Assembly: GCA_041583495.1 (NCBI GenBank)
Contig: JBFHFS010000028.1
Location: forward strand, 1 to 64,000
Direction: 5' to 3'
Length of the DNA: 64,000 nt
Origin: JBFHFS01 sp041583495
GTDB taxonomy: Bacteria > Bacteroidota > Bacteroidia > Bacteroidales > Marinilabiliaceae
Shown: piece by piece, positions 1-11,100 of the stretch
How the letters are laid out: each line of letters begins with the position of its first letter
Numbering within the stretch: position 1 is the stretch's first letter
Translations under genes and position numbers: made by a program
The notes under the pieces: model-generated
Database searches by the model: none
Told to the model about the DNA's origin: nothing
The model's input: only the letters and a program-made list of their open reading frames with translations

Positions 1-885
1 ATAATCCCACGAATCCAACATCTCGGTTTTGTAGGTTAAACGCTGCAGCCCGTATTCGTAGGTAAAACTGATGGAGGGTTTTTCTGTTTTCCCTTCCCGG
101 GTGGTAACTAAAACAACGCCATTGGCACCACGAACCCCAAAGACGGCCGTAGCGGAGGCATCTTTCAATACCGTAAAACTCTCTATCTCATTGGGGTCGA
201 GCTGGGTCAGGTTATCGCGGGGAATCCCGTCTACCAGGATCAATGGCTGAGCACCATTGGTGGTGCTGATCCCTCTCAGATAAATGGAATAGCCTTCAGC
301 CCCGGGGCGACCACTACTCTGAATCGCCGTTAAACCCGGCAAACGTCCCGTCAAAGAACCCACAACGTTGGGCGAGGGACTCTGTTTGATCTCATCGGTT
401 TTTACAGCGGCAACCGAACCGGTCACGCTGATCTTTTCCTGGGTACCGTAACCCACCACCACAACTTCACCCAGCTGGGTGAGTTCAGATTTCATTACAG
501 TATTGATAACCGATTTTCCGGAAACAGGGACTTCTACCTTTTCCATCCCAATAAAACTGAATACCAGAACCGCATCGCCCGGAATATTTTTCAGAATATA
601 TTTTCCGTCTAAATCGGTGATGGTTCCCATGGAGGTTCCTTTGACCATTACCGTCACACCGGGAATACCTAATCCGTCGGACTCGGTTACGGTTCCCTGA
701 ACCGTTATCACCGATTGCTCGGTCAGAAGAGGAGGTTCATTTTCATGGTTCAAATCATCGGCGAATGCCTGTCCCGAACCAATGAGGAAGATAAAAAAAG
801 CAAAGAGCAATGCTTTTTTTACATTTTGAGGCACCAATTTACAGTCCTCTCGATAAAGAGGAAAATTGACTTGCGATTTTCTCAT
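1..885 (-). CDS. SusC/RagA-like TonB-dependent receptor, N-terminal part
   Basis: Partial gene: 295 codons from an ATG at 885 to the window edge with no stop. The product would be an outer-membrane TonB-dependent importer of glycan oligomers. I read a hydrophobic signal peptide (about residues 25-43, ending GQAFA), then a carboxypeptidase-regulatory-like beta-sandwich (about 52-135, with PGVTVMVKGT and TDLDGKY), then the start of the plug with the typical VVVVGYGTQ stretch and LVDGIPRDNL. There is no STN domain, so unlike the SusC at 8147 it is not built for sigma-factor signalling. The only gene upstream on the same strand is the M60 peptidase, 408 bases away. The beta-barrel and any SusD partner lie outside the window. 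Confidence 0.9.
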   Translation of the reverse strand, partial: MRKSQVNFPLYREDCKLVPQNVKKALLFAFFIFLIGSGQAFADDLNHENEPPLLTEQSVITVQGTVTESDGLGIPGVTVMVKGTSMGTITDLDGKYILKNIPGDAVLVFSFIGMEKVEVPVSGKSVINTVMKSELTQLGEVVVVGYGTQEKISVTGSVAAVKTDEIKQSPSPNVVGSLTGRLPGLTAIQSSGRPGAEGYSIYLRGISTTNGAQPLILVDGIPRDNLTQLDPNEIESFTVLKDASATAVFGVRGANGVVLVTTREGKTEKPSISFTYEYGLQRLTYKTEMLDSWDY

Positions 886-1293
886 AAGGATTTAATAATT
901 CAATTAAAAATTCAACACTACTTTGTCAAGCTGCGTATTCATGGAGGTGGAGTAAGTTTACGCTAAAAGATATTCATAGCGCTTACAATAGAGCAAAAGG
1001 CGTTTCGATATTTACGAAACAAAAAGCACAACCAAAACATTGCACCTTAAACCTTAAGCCTAACCTAAACCACCTCCTTCCTTTTTAATTGAACATTAAA
1101 TTAACTTAAAACGCATTGCAAAAACCTGAGCTGTCCTATTCTCAGCAGCCAGGTTGCCACTTATATTTAACTCGATTACATCTTTACAAGGTTATCTTTC
1201 AAACCATTAACCCGGGTGCTATGCATCCGGCAATCTGTTTGTAATAAAATTTTGCCGGTTACCGGATTGGGATAAACCGACAGGCTTCAGGAA
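886..1293. other. Intergenic region between M60 peptidase and SusC
   Basis: 408 bases, AT-rich, between two minus-strand genes. It should hold the SusC promoter, but I find no clear TAnnTTTG box on the minus strand. No hairpin terminator or RNA gene is evident. Confidence 0.5.
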
Positions 1294-3315
1294 TCACGGA
1301 CGACCATCCGGAAAATAAAGGTCTATAATATCCTGTAATGCCCCTTTCACAGCCGTTGCGTACGATTCATCATACACCCACATCCAGCTGTAGTAGGTTC
1401 CTTCCAGAAAGAGAGAATTTACGGTGCTGCTGGGTCCCTTGGGAAAAACGACATACACATGCTTTTTAAAAGCGTCATTATCTGCGGGTATGATGCTCTT
1501 ATAATGAACCAATTTGTCATAAATAAGAGATGATGGCTTTAGATTTTCAGCTTCTAAATTTTTGGCTAGTTGCAACTTATTCACAGGTTGAATACCCCAG
1601 AAATGGATCAAAGGCCTTAGGTCGGCCCCGGCCGCTCTCGAAAGCCTCAGGATGCGGTTATCAACAGGGTCGTTGTTATAATCCTCCGTCCAAAAGAGCT
1701 GTTCGCCCATATAATCTTCATTCGCCTCCAGCCAAAAATTCTTAAGTGCCTGCCACCCGAACAAGTCTACTATTTCAACATATTTGCCATATCCGCGATG
1801 CTGGTATTTAAATTGATCACCGGGCACGTTGGAATGGCACATTTCCTCGCCTTTTCTGAATTCCTCGGTTACCATCCACATGGTGGCCGCCACATCCAGG
1901 GTAACCTGACTCCAACCTGACACCGACAGTCCGTAAGCCAAATCCAGATCCATCCCGAATTTCATGTTTTGAACCGCCACAGTCATGAAATTAACCAGGG
2001 CTTCGGTCTCCCCCCTGAACTTTGATATTTTTATGTAATGACCCAATTCATGCAAAACAGTCCAATCAGCATACTGAGGCCCTTTTAACATCCAATAACC
2101 ATCCTTATTTCCATCCTCAACAGCATTAGGACTATAGGCATAATTAGACTGTGGATATCCCGGATAATTGGCATTACCCCGCATCATCACATCAGGCTGC
2201 ACATACAATAATGTTTTGGGCAAAACCTCAGGCAGTCCGCGAAGCTCTGTCACGGCATCCATGGCCTTATCCCAGTCCTCCATTAAAGTCACCGGATCCT
2301 CATAATTATAGATCCAGCTGGTGGGCACCTGCATCATAAACTTATCCGATTCAAAGTCGGCCCATGGGCCCGGGTGTTTCCGCTCAGTATTTTGCCACTC
2401 TTCCAGGGTCGTCTTATCAAAACTACGAGCCGAAAAGAAAGGGGAACGAACCGCATTTTTCACCTGAATGGTTACAACCCCTGCATCCGCTAAATAAGGC
2501 ACCTCAATATAGATACCCCCTCCCAGCGGGTTGGCCACCACCATTTCGGTGCTATCAATGGCGTAGACCAAAGAAACCCGATCGAGTCGTTTAATCGTTG
2601 TTTTTTGTTCCAGATCCCAGGAATGACATCCCACCCGAACATTGTACCCTTTACCCACTAACGATGGGGGTACAGTAACAGTCACCAAACTCCCGGGGGC
2701 AAGATAACAACCCGTTGGTCGTCTGGCTTCACTCGTTTCCCCTGAAATAGGCGTTCCCCAGGCTTTGGGTTGGGAAGCATTTATCTGTACTTCATAAGTT
2801 GTCGATGCATCCTCGGGAGGATCAACCGCCCCGGGAAAATAAGAGGAGGTTGCAAACTTTTTATTGCGAAACAGTTCCGGATACTTTTTCAGATTTTCGG
2901 AGGTATAGACATAATCAATAAGCCCCTGTTGAACGGCAAAAATAGAATAATAGATCTCCTTTCCGGAGGCAGTACTTCTCTCCAAACCGTTTTTAGTCGC
3001 ATCATTCATAAAGAGCGGTCCATAGGAGCTACTCTCAAATACCTCAACAAACTTCAAGGCCTCTTCAATGATCGCCTCACTATCGTCGATATATTTTATA
3101 TTATTGGTGATTAAGGTTGTTTGTGCTGTAATTTGGGAACTGGTAAGAACACTAGCCCCTGACACATAACCTTCAATAATGCTTAACGCACCTTCCAGAT
3201 GACTATAAACGGGGACCTCTTCCTCTTTAACTATTTCATCATTAATTTCTTTCTGCTTACATGAAACCGATAATAGAATCAGTGCAACAAAAACGAGAAA
3301 CTTTCTGCTTTTCAT
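1294..3315 (-). CDS. M60-family (enhancin/mucinase-like) metallopeptidase lipoprotein
   Basis: 673 residues. The N-terminus is a lipoprotein signal (hydrophobic to residue 18, Cys19 in a VSC lipobox), so it is probably anchored in the outer membrane or exported. A gluzincin motif HELGH lies at about 422-426, with a downstream Glu in ETEALVN (about 436-438). This matches the HExxH-x(8-28)-E pattern of peptidase family M60, whose characterised members cleave mucin-type O-glycoproteins. The region before it (about 170-290) looks like beta-sandwich, as in M60 proteins with carbohydrate-binding modules. It lies upstream of a SusC gene on the same strand, suggesting a glycoprotein-directed locus. 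The family call rests on the motif and overall look; substrate is inference. Confidence 0.8.
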   Translation of the reverse strand: MKSRKFLVFVALILLSVSCKQKEINDEIVKEEEVPVYSHLEGALSIIEGYVSGASVLTSSQITAQTTLITNNIKYIDDSEAIIEEALKFVEVFESSSYGPLFMNDATKNGLERSTASGKEIYYSIFAVQQGLIDYVYTSENLKKYPELFRNKKFATSSYFPGAVDPPEDASTTYEVQINASQPKAWGTPISGETSEARRPTGCYLAPGSLVTVTVPPSLVGKGYNVRVGCHSWDLEQKTTIKRLDRVSLVYAIDSTEMVVANPLGGGIYIEVPYLADAGVVTIQVKNAVRSPFFSARSFDKTTLEEWQNTERKHPGPWADFESDKFMMQVPTSWIYNYEDPVTLMEDWDKAMDAVTELRGLPEVLPKTLLYVQPDVMMRGNANYPGYPQSNYAYSPNAVEDGNKDGYWMLKGPQYADWTVLHELGHYIKISKFRGETEALVNFMTVAVQNMKFGMDLDLAYGLSVSGWSQVTLDVAATMWMVTEEFRKGEEMCHSNVPGDQFKYQHRGYGKYVEIVDLFGWQALKNFWLEANEDYMGEQLFWTEDYNNDPVDNRILRLSRAAGADLRPLIHFWGIQPVNKLQLAKNLEAENLKPSSLIYDKLVHYKSIIPADNDAFKKHVYVVFPKGPSSTVNSLFLEGTYYSWMWVYDESYATAVKGALQDIIDLYFPDGRP

Positions 3316-4482
3316 AATATATTTTTTTTAAGTCCTAATAGTCGTCCACTCCATTGTTTCTGAACCCGTAAGGAGAGGGCTCATTAATCCGCATCCTCAT
3401 TATTCAAATACACCAAAAATTGCCAAACCCAATGCCCGCTTAGGTCCCATTTACCACCTGAACCTAACTTTTCATCACCAGGCCCCTTCCCTGCCAGGGA
3501 ATTCCGTACCATTCGTTTCATGGCCTGAGAAACTCGAACTCAATAAATTTTTTTCCGCAAAACCAACCAAAAAGAAAGCCGGTTTTGAGAAGCCGAATAC
3601 TCCACCAAAACACGCTACTTATTAATCCCACATTCAGAAGTACCCATTTTTTGAGCAGATCAAATCTACAACATATTTTAAGCATTGCAACTTTATCCCG
3701 CTTTTTTTAACTTTATTTTTCGATAACTCAGAAAACCACAACCCCTTTTAGGCTGTATATCAATCCACTACCTTATTTATACTTTGTTGGAAATTTTTAT
3801 TTATTTCCTTTAAAGTACCATTGAAAAGCTATTTTAATATCTTTGCAAAAAGAGTTTCAGGGTTTAAGCTTAACAGGCAACCAAAAAAGTTCCGCCACCC
3901 AATGCTCCTCACGGGAAAAAAAAGGACCTTATTTATACTGCCCAGAAAACGAGGATCCGCCACCAGACACTCGCCATGAAATCAGAATACAGGGCCGGCT
4001 TCGACTTCTTTTTTCCTTCCATTGGGGGGGAGCCCGGCCGAAGAATATCGAACTTTATGTCGGGTGTAATGGATTCCGGCGGTTAAAGGAGGTTAAAAAA
4101 TGCTCTGGTTTAAAAACAACCAAAGGCCCTTCTATCAATTAACCCCGGAGTATCAAAAATCACCTTTTAAACCCAAATCAAATCCCCGGACCGGAATCCC
4201 GGGGAATAGAAAGTACACTACCGGTTTTTCGGGACAAGCATGCACAAATATCATAATGTGAACCCTCTCAAAACAGGACCGGTGCCTTTGAAAAAAAATT
4301 TACATTCGAATGAGAGAACCTGAAAAAGCTGGTCCGAAACAGAAAAGGTTCCCCAACAGCTTGATGATTTTAAGCCTTTTGCTAACTTTATAACCGAATT
4401 AAGAAGAACTGTTTTTAAATACACTTAAAGAAGAACAACCCGCCCCATAAAAAATTAATAATTCCACTAAAAACTCCGACAA
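3316..4482. other. Long divergent intergenic region
   Basis: 1,167 bases between the divergent M60 gene and the first PUL sulfatase. It contains an isolated TATCTTTG box at 3838-3845 and a promoter-like pair at 4361-4390. There is also a short reading frame at 4100-4261 (53 codons) behind a strong AAAGGAGG sequence at 4085-4092. The 3843-4142 frame opens with TTG and looks fortuitous. A CCCCGG/CCGGGG hairpin lies near 4182-4203. No RNA gene was recognised. Confidence 0.5.
4361..4390 (+). promoter_or_regulatory. Bacteroidota-type promoter candidate for the first sulfatase
   Basis: TTG at 4361-4363, a 19-base spacer, then TAACTTTA at 4383-4390. The Bacteroidota consensus is TTTG, 19-21 bases, TAnnTTTG, so each box has about one mismatch. 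It lies about 90 bases before the ATG at 4483. Confidence 0.3.
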
Positions 4483-6066
4483 ATGAAAATAAACAAAATG
4501 ATCGGGCTCATACTGACCTCTTCCATCTTTTGGGGATGTACGGGAACGCCCTCCGGGAAACAACAGGCCGCTGAAAAGCCAAATGTCATTTTCATCTATG
4601 CCGACGACCTGGGCCGGGGGTTACTCTCCTGCGAAGGCCAGGAAATAATAAAAACGCCCAACATCGACCGCCTGGCCGACGAAGGCATCAGGTTCGAAAA
4701 CGCCTACGGATGCATGTTCTGCGCCCCGGCCAGGGCCAGCCTCCTTACCGGATACCACGATTGCCACAGCGATAAATACAAACTAAGCGGTGGAGGCGCC
4801 TATTTTAGTCTTTCCACCGGAAAAATGACCCTGCCCGAAATCGAATCCAAATTAAATGCCCAGCAGGGAGATATCCCCGAAGAGGAGGTTTTTCTGGCCC
4901 AGGTTTTTAAAGAAAAAGGCTACGTGACCGGTGAAGTAGGAAAACTGGAATGGGGCTTTTCGGCCACAGACCTGCAAATGAAAAGACATGGCTGGGACTA
5001 TTACTATGGCTATCTCGACCACGTTAGATGCCACGGTTTTTACCCGCCCTTTCTGTTCGAAAACGGGGAAGTGGTGCCTATCGAAGGCAACACCCACATC
5101 AATTGCGGCAAAAGTGGCGAACTAGAAACACCTCAGGCCTATGATAATCGATGGAATATGGAGGGTAAAACCACCTATTCGCAAAACCTCTTCTTAGAAA
5201 AAATGCTGGCCTTTATCCGGGACAATAAGGACAAACCCTTTTTCCTTTACCACCCCACCCAATTACCGCATGGACCGGTGGCCATCCCTGAAGTAGCCGA
5301 AGAATTTATTAACGACGACCGGCTTACCCAAATTGAAAAAGAGTATGCCTCTATGGTTAAAATGCTGGACGATCATGTAGGAATTATCCTGGAGGAGCTT
5401 AAAAAACTGGGGATCGACAAAAACACCATGGTCATCTTTTCGGCCGATAACGGTCACGAAATTTATTACACCCAGGAGGGCCGGATCTTAAAGCCGGTGA
5501 GAAACATGAAAACGGGCGAATTCTTCGACGACATTAACACCAAATATTACAGTGAGCTCGGGGGCGATGTGTTCGACGGCAACGATGGCATGGCCGGCAT
5601 TAAAAGAACCAACTGGGAAGGAGGCGTGAGAGTCCCTCTGATTTTTCACTGGCCCGGCAAAATCAAAGAAGGTCGCACCTCAACGGCCCTGGTTACCAAT
5701 TATGATTTAATGGCCACCATGGCCGACCTCCTGAATTATGAACTGCCCGCGGCCAAAGATGGAATTTCCTATCTGCCCGAACTCCAAAGCAAAGAAGGCA
5801 AGGGGCACGACCATGTGGTTTATTCCTCCTTCCTGGGCCCCGCTCTGGTAACACACGATGGCTGGAAACTAAGGCATTTCGCCTCCAAAGATATTTTCCA
5901 GCTCTATTACCTGCCCAATGATTATCGCGAAGAGAAGAACCTGATCGCCGAGAATCCTGAAAAAGCAGAAGAACTGAAAAAAATATTAACCCGGGAGTGT
6001 GATGGCGACCTCAGGAACGGATGGTTCCAGGTAAGAAAAAGAATCATGCCTTCCATCAGAAATTAA
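4483..6066 (+). CDS. Secreted Cys-type sulfatase (lipoprotein)
   Basis: 527 residues, alkaline-phosphatase-fold sulfatase that would hydrolyse a sulfate ester on a glycan. Signal peptide with lipobox Cys19 (FWGC). Metal-binding Asp pair at 41-42 in YADDLG. The active-site signature CAPARASLLTG has Cys80 as the residue converted to formylglycine; the third and fifth positions, Pro and Arg, are kept. The Cys form needs maturation by an anSME- or FGE-type enzyme, not seen in this window. Later motifs include GKLEWGF (in place of the usual GKWHLG) and SADNGHE. It is followed by a strong terminator at 6100-6143, so it is a separate transcript from the sigma factor. Confidence 0.88.
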   Translation: MKINKMIGLILTSSIFWGCTGTPSGKQQAAEKPNVIFIYADDLGRGLLSCEGQEIIKTPNIDRLADEGIRFENAYGCMFCAPARASLLTGYHDCHSDKYKLSGGGAYFSLSTGKMTLPEIESKLNAQQGDIPEEEVFLAQVFKEKGYVTGEVGKLEWGFSATDLQMKRHGWDYYYGYLDHVRCHGFYPPFLFENGEVVPIEGNTHINCGKSGELETPQAYDNRWNMEGKTTYSQNLFLEKMLAFIRDNKDKPFFLYHPTQLPHGPVAIPEVAEEFINDDRLTQIEKEYASMVKMLDDHVGIILEELKKLGIDKNTMVIFSADNGHEIYYTQEGRILKPVRNMKTGEFFDDINTKYYSELGGDVFDGNDGMAGIKRTNWEGGVRVPLIFHWPGKIKEGRTSTALVTNYDLMATMADLLNYELPAAKDGISYLPELQSKEGKGHDHVVYSSFLGPALVTHDGWKLRHFASKDIFQLYYLPNDYREEKNLIAENPEKAEELKKILTRECDGDLRNGWFQVRKRIMPSIRN

Positions 6067-6099
6067 AGCACCCAAGCCCTTGAGGCTTTTAGAACCGTT

Positions 6100-6143
6100 A
6101 AAAAGGGGTCTCACTACATTAATAAGGTGAGCCCCCTTTTTTT
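6100..6143 (+). terminator. Rho-independent terminator after the sulfatase
   Basis: Arms at 6100-6114 and 6127-6141 pair with a single mismatch (AAAAAGGGG..CTCAC against GTGAG..CCCCTTTTT), with a 12-base loop and a run of T residues to 6143. The A/T ends would also let it work on the minus strand. Confidence 0.85.
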
Positions 6144-6261
6144 GTGCCCAACGAGAGCAACATCAGACCCCAAAAAAGGCTCCTGATTTTTTAACATCCT
6201 AGTCACCAAAGCTTTTAACAAACCAATAGCACTGGCCTAACTGTTTATTCCCGAGAATGTA

Positions 6262-6269
6262 TAACTTTG
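6262..6269 (+). promoter_or_regulatory. -7 box TAACTTTG before the ECF sigma gene
   Basis: A perfect TAnnTTTG box 17 bases before the ATG at 6286. No convincing TTTG was found at the expected -33 position. It would give a very short leader and argues against the TTG start at 6274. Confidence 0.4.
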
Positions 6270-6285
6270 CCGTTTGTTATTGACT

Positions 6286-6870
6286 ATGAAAAGAAGCCAA
6301 AACGACACATTTGACTTTTTAGCCGCCGAATTTCAAGATGGCCACGAAAGAGCGTTTGATTATATTTTTCGAAAATATTACAAAGCACTCTGTGCGCAAG
6401 CGAACCTATATGTGAAAGATTTAGATAAAGCACAAAGTCTGGTTCAGGATTGCTTTGTCAAACTCTGGGAAAACCGGGAAAAGGCAGGCGATATTAAAAA
6501 CCTTCCTTCGTACCTCTCTTTTATGGTTCGCAACCAATGCCTGGATTATATAAGAAAATCAAAATCCATTAAAAATCTTCATGATAAGGTAAAAAATGAG
6601 GACCCTGAAGCCAGTACATTAGATTCCATGATCTCGAATGAGTTCGAGGAAAAAATTGTCGTTATCCTGGCCTCCCTCCCCGAAAGAAGCCGAATAGCGT
6701 TTGAGTACAGTCGCTTCGAAGACCTTACCTATAAGGAGATTGCAGAGAAAATGAACATCTCCACCAAAGCCGTCGAAGCCTTAATAAGCAGGGCGCTTAA
6801 AACATTCAGGGAAGCTCTAAAAGAGTACCTGCCATTCTTCATCCTGCTTCTAAAAATTATCCATTTGTAA
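6286..6870 (+). CDS. ECF sigma-70 factor (PUL regulator)
   Basis: 194 residues from the ATG at 6286; the frame is open upstream to a TTG at 6274, but the ATG fits the -7 box better. Region sigma-2 covers about residues 20-90 (FDYIFRKYYKALC, VQDCFVKLWENR). Region sigma-4 covers about 125-175 (LPERSRIAFEYSRF, then helix-turn-helix DLTYKEIAEKMNISTKAVE). This is the Bacteroidota group of ECF sigmas paired with FecR proteins and STN-containing SusC receptors. The anti-sigma gene follows 73 bases later. It likely drives the downstream PUL when the receptor is occupied. A hydrophobic tail at the C-terminus (PFFILLLKIIHL) is mildly unusual. Confidence 0.92.
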   Translation: MKRSQNDTFDFLAAEFQDGHERAFDYIFRKYYKALCAQANLYVKDLDKAQSLVQDCFVKLWENREKAGDIKNLPSYLSFMVRNQCLDYIRKSKSIKNLHDKVKNEDPEASTLDSMISNEFEEKIVVILASLPERSRIAFEYSRFEDLTYKEIAEKMNISTKAVEALISRALKTFREALKEYLPFFILLLKIIHL

Positions 6871-6943
6871 TTTTTTTTCGTTTTTATATAGGGTATTTCA
6901 CCTTTGTTTTCGTCTTTTATATAAACCATTATTATAAAGACCC

Positions 6944-8002
6944 GTGAACAACCCTCTATTAGAATCGATCATCGCTAAATCCGTTACCGGAAAATTAAGT
7001 GCCGAAGAAAAACGGACACTTGAGGAATGGGTTATGCTTTCGAGTGAAAACCAAAAAGAGCTTGAAGCCTACACTCAGTTGTGGGAAAAATCAAAAACAT
7101 TAAACCTGTCGACCCCCATCGACGTGGAATCAGCCCTCCTTAAGACCAAAAAAAGAATCGCCGGCCTACAACCCAAAAAACATTGGATTCGCATTTTACG
7201 CCAGGCAGCTGCCGTTCTGGTTCTCTCTTTTTCTTTTTCTATTCTGGATCATTACTTTTTTAAGAGCAAGGGATCTACCCCTGCATCTGAGCAAATGGTC
7301 TACCAGGAAATAAAAGCGACCAGGGGAACCCTCACCAACCTGGTGCTCGCCGACGGAACAAAGGTGTGGCTCAATTCGGAAAGCACGCTTTCCTTTCCCA
7401 TTTCCTTCAATAACCAGGAAGAACGAAAAGTAGAACTAAATGGAGAAGGGTATTTTGAGGTTACCCAAAACAAGGACAAACCCTTTATTGTAAAAACCTC
7501 CACTCTGAATGTGAAGGTCTATGGAACCGCCTTTAATGTATTAGCATATAAGGATGAGCCCTCCATGACGGTCGCTTTAGTCGAAGGAAAAGTAAGCCTC
7601 ATGAAAGAATATTCCAGTGGGTCCAAAGAGTTAATGATGTTAAAGCCCAACGATGTAGTAGAATACGATACCAGGGAGAACATGCTGAATCACCATTCAG
7701 ACATCAGCCTAAACAAATATACCGCCTGGAAAGATGGATACATGGTGTTTTTTGGCGACCCGGTGACCAAGGTAGTCCAAAAGCTCGAGAATTGGTATAA
7801 TGTGGATATCGAAGTAGCAGACAATGCTTTACAGAACTACCAATTTACCGCCACCTTTGCCGATGAATCTCTCGAACAGGTGTTATACCTATTAAGCTTA
7901 TCGTCGCCCATTGATTATAGAATTACCCCGGCACATAAACAAAAGGACAACTCTTTCAGCAAACGAAAAGTAACCCTTAAAGTCAAAAAACAAATACAAT
8001 AA
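6944..8002 (+). CDS. FecR-type anti-sigma factor
   Basis: 352 residues from a GTG at 6944. A cytoplasmic N-terminal sigma-binding part (about 1-80) is followed by one transmembrane helix (about 86-104). The periplasmic FecR domain spans about 120-215 (LADGTKVWLNSESTL, VELNGEGYFEV, VYGTAFNV are hallmark motifs), and a DUF4974-type C-terminal domain spans about 260-330. It should hold the ECF sigma inactive until the STN domain of the SusC at 8147 contacts it in the periplasm. Order sigma, FecR, SusC, SusD is the usual arrangement. Confidence 0.93.
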   Translation: MNNPLLESIIAKSVTGKLSAEEKRTLEEWVMLSSENQKELEAYTQLWEKSKTLNLSTPIDVESALLKTKKRIAGLQPKKHWIRILRQAAAVLVLSFSFSILDHYFFKSKGSTPASEQMVYQEIKATRGTLTNLVLADGTKVWLNSESTLSFPISFNNQEERKVELNGEGYFEVTQNKDKPFIVKTSTLNVKVYGTAFNVLAYKDEPSMTVALVEGKVSLMKEYSSGSKELMMLKPNDVVEYDTRENMLNHHSDISLNKYTAWKDGYMVFFGDPVTKVVQKLENWYNVDIEVADNALQNYQFTATFADESLEQVLYLLSLSSPIDYRITPAHKQKDNSFSKRKVTLKVKKQIQ

Positions 8003-8146
8003 CCCAATCTAAAACCTTAAAAAAAGCCTATGAGTTAACCCCCAAAAAAAGCAGGAAAGTGTTGGAGCACCTCCCTGCCTTAGTTAATCTTACCTGAAAC
8101 TAAAATTCAGGCATCAATCAGTGTACTAATAAAAACTATCAAACTT

Positions 8147-11100
8147 ATGAAAAATTTCTCGGATCGAGGAAAGATTCTCAACAAAATTCGACCATCTAAA
8201 TTGTTTTTAATTATGAAATTGGTAATCTTTTTCATCTGTTTTACGACCTTTGGAGCAATGGCCTCCAACTCGTACTCACAGGATACGAAGCTCTCCCTAA
8301 AAGTAAAAGATTCCTCCATCAAGAATGCCCTTTTGGAAATAGAAAGCAAAAGTGAATTTTTCTTTCTTTATAACAACCACCTGGTAGATGTTGAAAAAAG
8401 GGTCAATCTGAATGTCAACGACAAGAAAGTTTCTGAAGTTCTGGATATTCTTTTTGAAGGGCAGGATGTGAATTTTTCCATTATGGACAAACAGATCATC
8501 ATCTCACCTTCCTCGATCACCCAAACGGCAGAGACTTTTCAATCACAGGTTACGGGAAAAGTGACCGATGAGTTCGGGGATCCCCTTCCAGGAGTTACGG
8601 TACTCGTAAAAGGAACCCTAACCGGAACCGTGACCGATATGGATGGCATCTTCAGCCTCAATGTATCTCCCGATAAAGTCCTGGTCTTTACTTTCATTGG
8701 GATGAAAGCAACGGAAGTATTGGTAGGCAATCAATCGATCATTAACGTTACCCTGCAAGCCGATGCCATCGGTCTGGACGAGGTCGTAGCCATTGGATAC
8801 GGTACAATGCGGAAAAGCGACTTGACCGGTGCTGTGGTAAGTGTTGATGTTGAAAAGATGGCAGAACTGTCGAATGTCTCTGTGATGCAATCCATGCAGG
8901 GATCGGTTGCCGGTCTTAATGTTGGAGCCGTTGATGCTTCCGGCGAAAGCCCAACCATTTCGATTCGTGGACAAAGCACCATCTCAAGCGGTTCAAGTGC
9001 CAATGAGCCTTTAGTGGTAGTAGACGGTGCCATTTACCGGGGAAGCATTATTGATATAAACGCGTCCGATATCGCATCGGTTGACATTTTAAAAGACGCA
9101 AGTTCTGCTGCTATTTATGGTTCCCAGGCTACCAACGGGGTAATTCTTATTACTACTAAATCCGGGGTTGAGGATAGTGGAAAACCCACCATTAGTTATT
9201 CGGGAAGTTACACCTTACAAACGCCTTCAAAAGAGTTAACCCCAATGAAAGCTGACGAGTTTACCGACTTTTTGTGGGACGCCTACTGGTTCGAAGGTTC
9301 TCATCTGGCAGGCGATGGCGACTATCTGGAAGAAAACCCCGATTGGGACCTTACCTCCATTTTGTCGACACCAGATATGGCAGAAGGCTACGAAAATGGA
9401 GTAGACCACAGCCTCTGGGACAAAATAGCAGGCAACGGCTATATCAATAAACAAAATATAAGTATTCGCGGTAAAACCAAAAAATTTGGTTACTTCTTTT
9501 CGGGAGGTCTTACCGATGTTCAAGGGTACTTAACAAACGATACCTACACCAAATACAATTACCGCATGAATCTGGATGCGGAAATTAATAACTGGCTGAA
9601 GGTAGGGATGGAAAGCTTTTATACCCGCAGCGACTATTCAGGCGTGGAACCCAATACTGCACCAGCCTGGAACCTGCACCCCTGGAGCCCGATTTACGAC
9701 GATAAAGGAGACCCGCTAACGGTACTTCAGGATGTTTGGTATAATCCCTTACTTACCGTACAACAAGATGATTACGATATGAGAGGCAACTTATTTGGGA
9801 ATATTCACGCCGATATTCAGCTTCCCATAAAAGGATTAAGTTACCGCATCAATTTCTCGCAAAACTACCGAACCAAAGATCATTATTACTTTGATGATGA
9901 CGGGGCTGATTATACCGGCTACGGTTCCAGACAACATTACATCTGGAGTGAATATGCGGCAGATAATATCCTTACCTACACAAGAATTTTTAACAAAGTT
10001 CACAACATTAATGCAACCCTGGTTTATGGTGTTGAAAAAGAGAAGTATGAGTACTCTTCCATGGAAGCGGAGGATTTCTCGGACACTTCTTTGGGTTATG
10101 ATGGTTTGGAGTACGGGAATTCCGAGAAGTACAGTATTTCGTCAGGTCACGAAAAGGAAACAAGCTTGTATTCAATGGCTCGTGTGGCCTATAACTACAG
10201 CAATAAATACCTGATTACCGGTACCGTGCGCCGCGATGGTTATTCTGGGTTTGGTGAAGACGACAAATTTGGGGTGTTCCCTTCTGTTGCCTTGGGCTGG
10301 GTGGCAAGTGAAGAAGCTTTTGTGAAAAACAATCTTCCATGGGCCGATTACCTGAAGTTAAGAGTATCCTACGGAAGCACAGGCCGCCGTGCCGTTGATG
10401 CTTACGACACTCAATCATCGGTTTCAAGCTCATACGCCTACGCTTATGGCGACCTCGCATCAGCCTCCCTGGTTCAGTACAATGATGGTTTGGTAAACTC
10501 CTCATTGGGCTGGGAAACCACCACCGGAATAAACCTTGGATTGGATTTTGCCGTTCTTAATTCACGCATACACGGTAATATCGAATACTATCGTAACGAT
10601 ACCAAAGATGCCCTTTATCAGATTAGTATTCCGTTAATGACCGGTTTTTCCAATATTAGTACCAACATTGGTAGTGTGGCCAATAAAGGTATTGAATTAA
10701 CTTTAGGTGCGATGATCGTTAAAAACCGCGATTTCTCATGGAATGCCTCCGTTAACTTCTCAAGGAACCGTAACTGGATCAAGTCCATCTTAGGACAGGA
10801 CGATGATGGCGACGGCGTCGAGGACAACCTGGCCACCAGTGAGTTATTTATTGGCGAGCCTACTAATGTTGTTTACGATTACAATATCATCGGAATGTGG
10901 CAGTTGGACGATACGGATATTCCAACCGGATTTTATGCCGGTACCTATAAAATTGAAGACGTCAGCGGACCCGACGGCGAACCCGATGGATCTTATTCGT
11001 CAACCTACGATAAAAAAATTCTGGGTTACGAAGATCCAAGCTATCGCATGGGGATAGCCAACACATTCACCTATAAAAACTTCAGCCTGTACACCTTTAT

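Noticed and set aside
3843..4142. 99-codon plus-strand frame
   Set aside because: Opens with TTG, odd composition (Lys, Pro, Arg-rich without domain pattern), and begins inside a promoter-like box.
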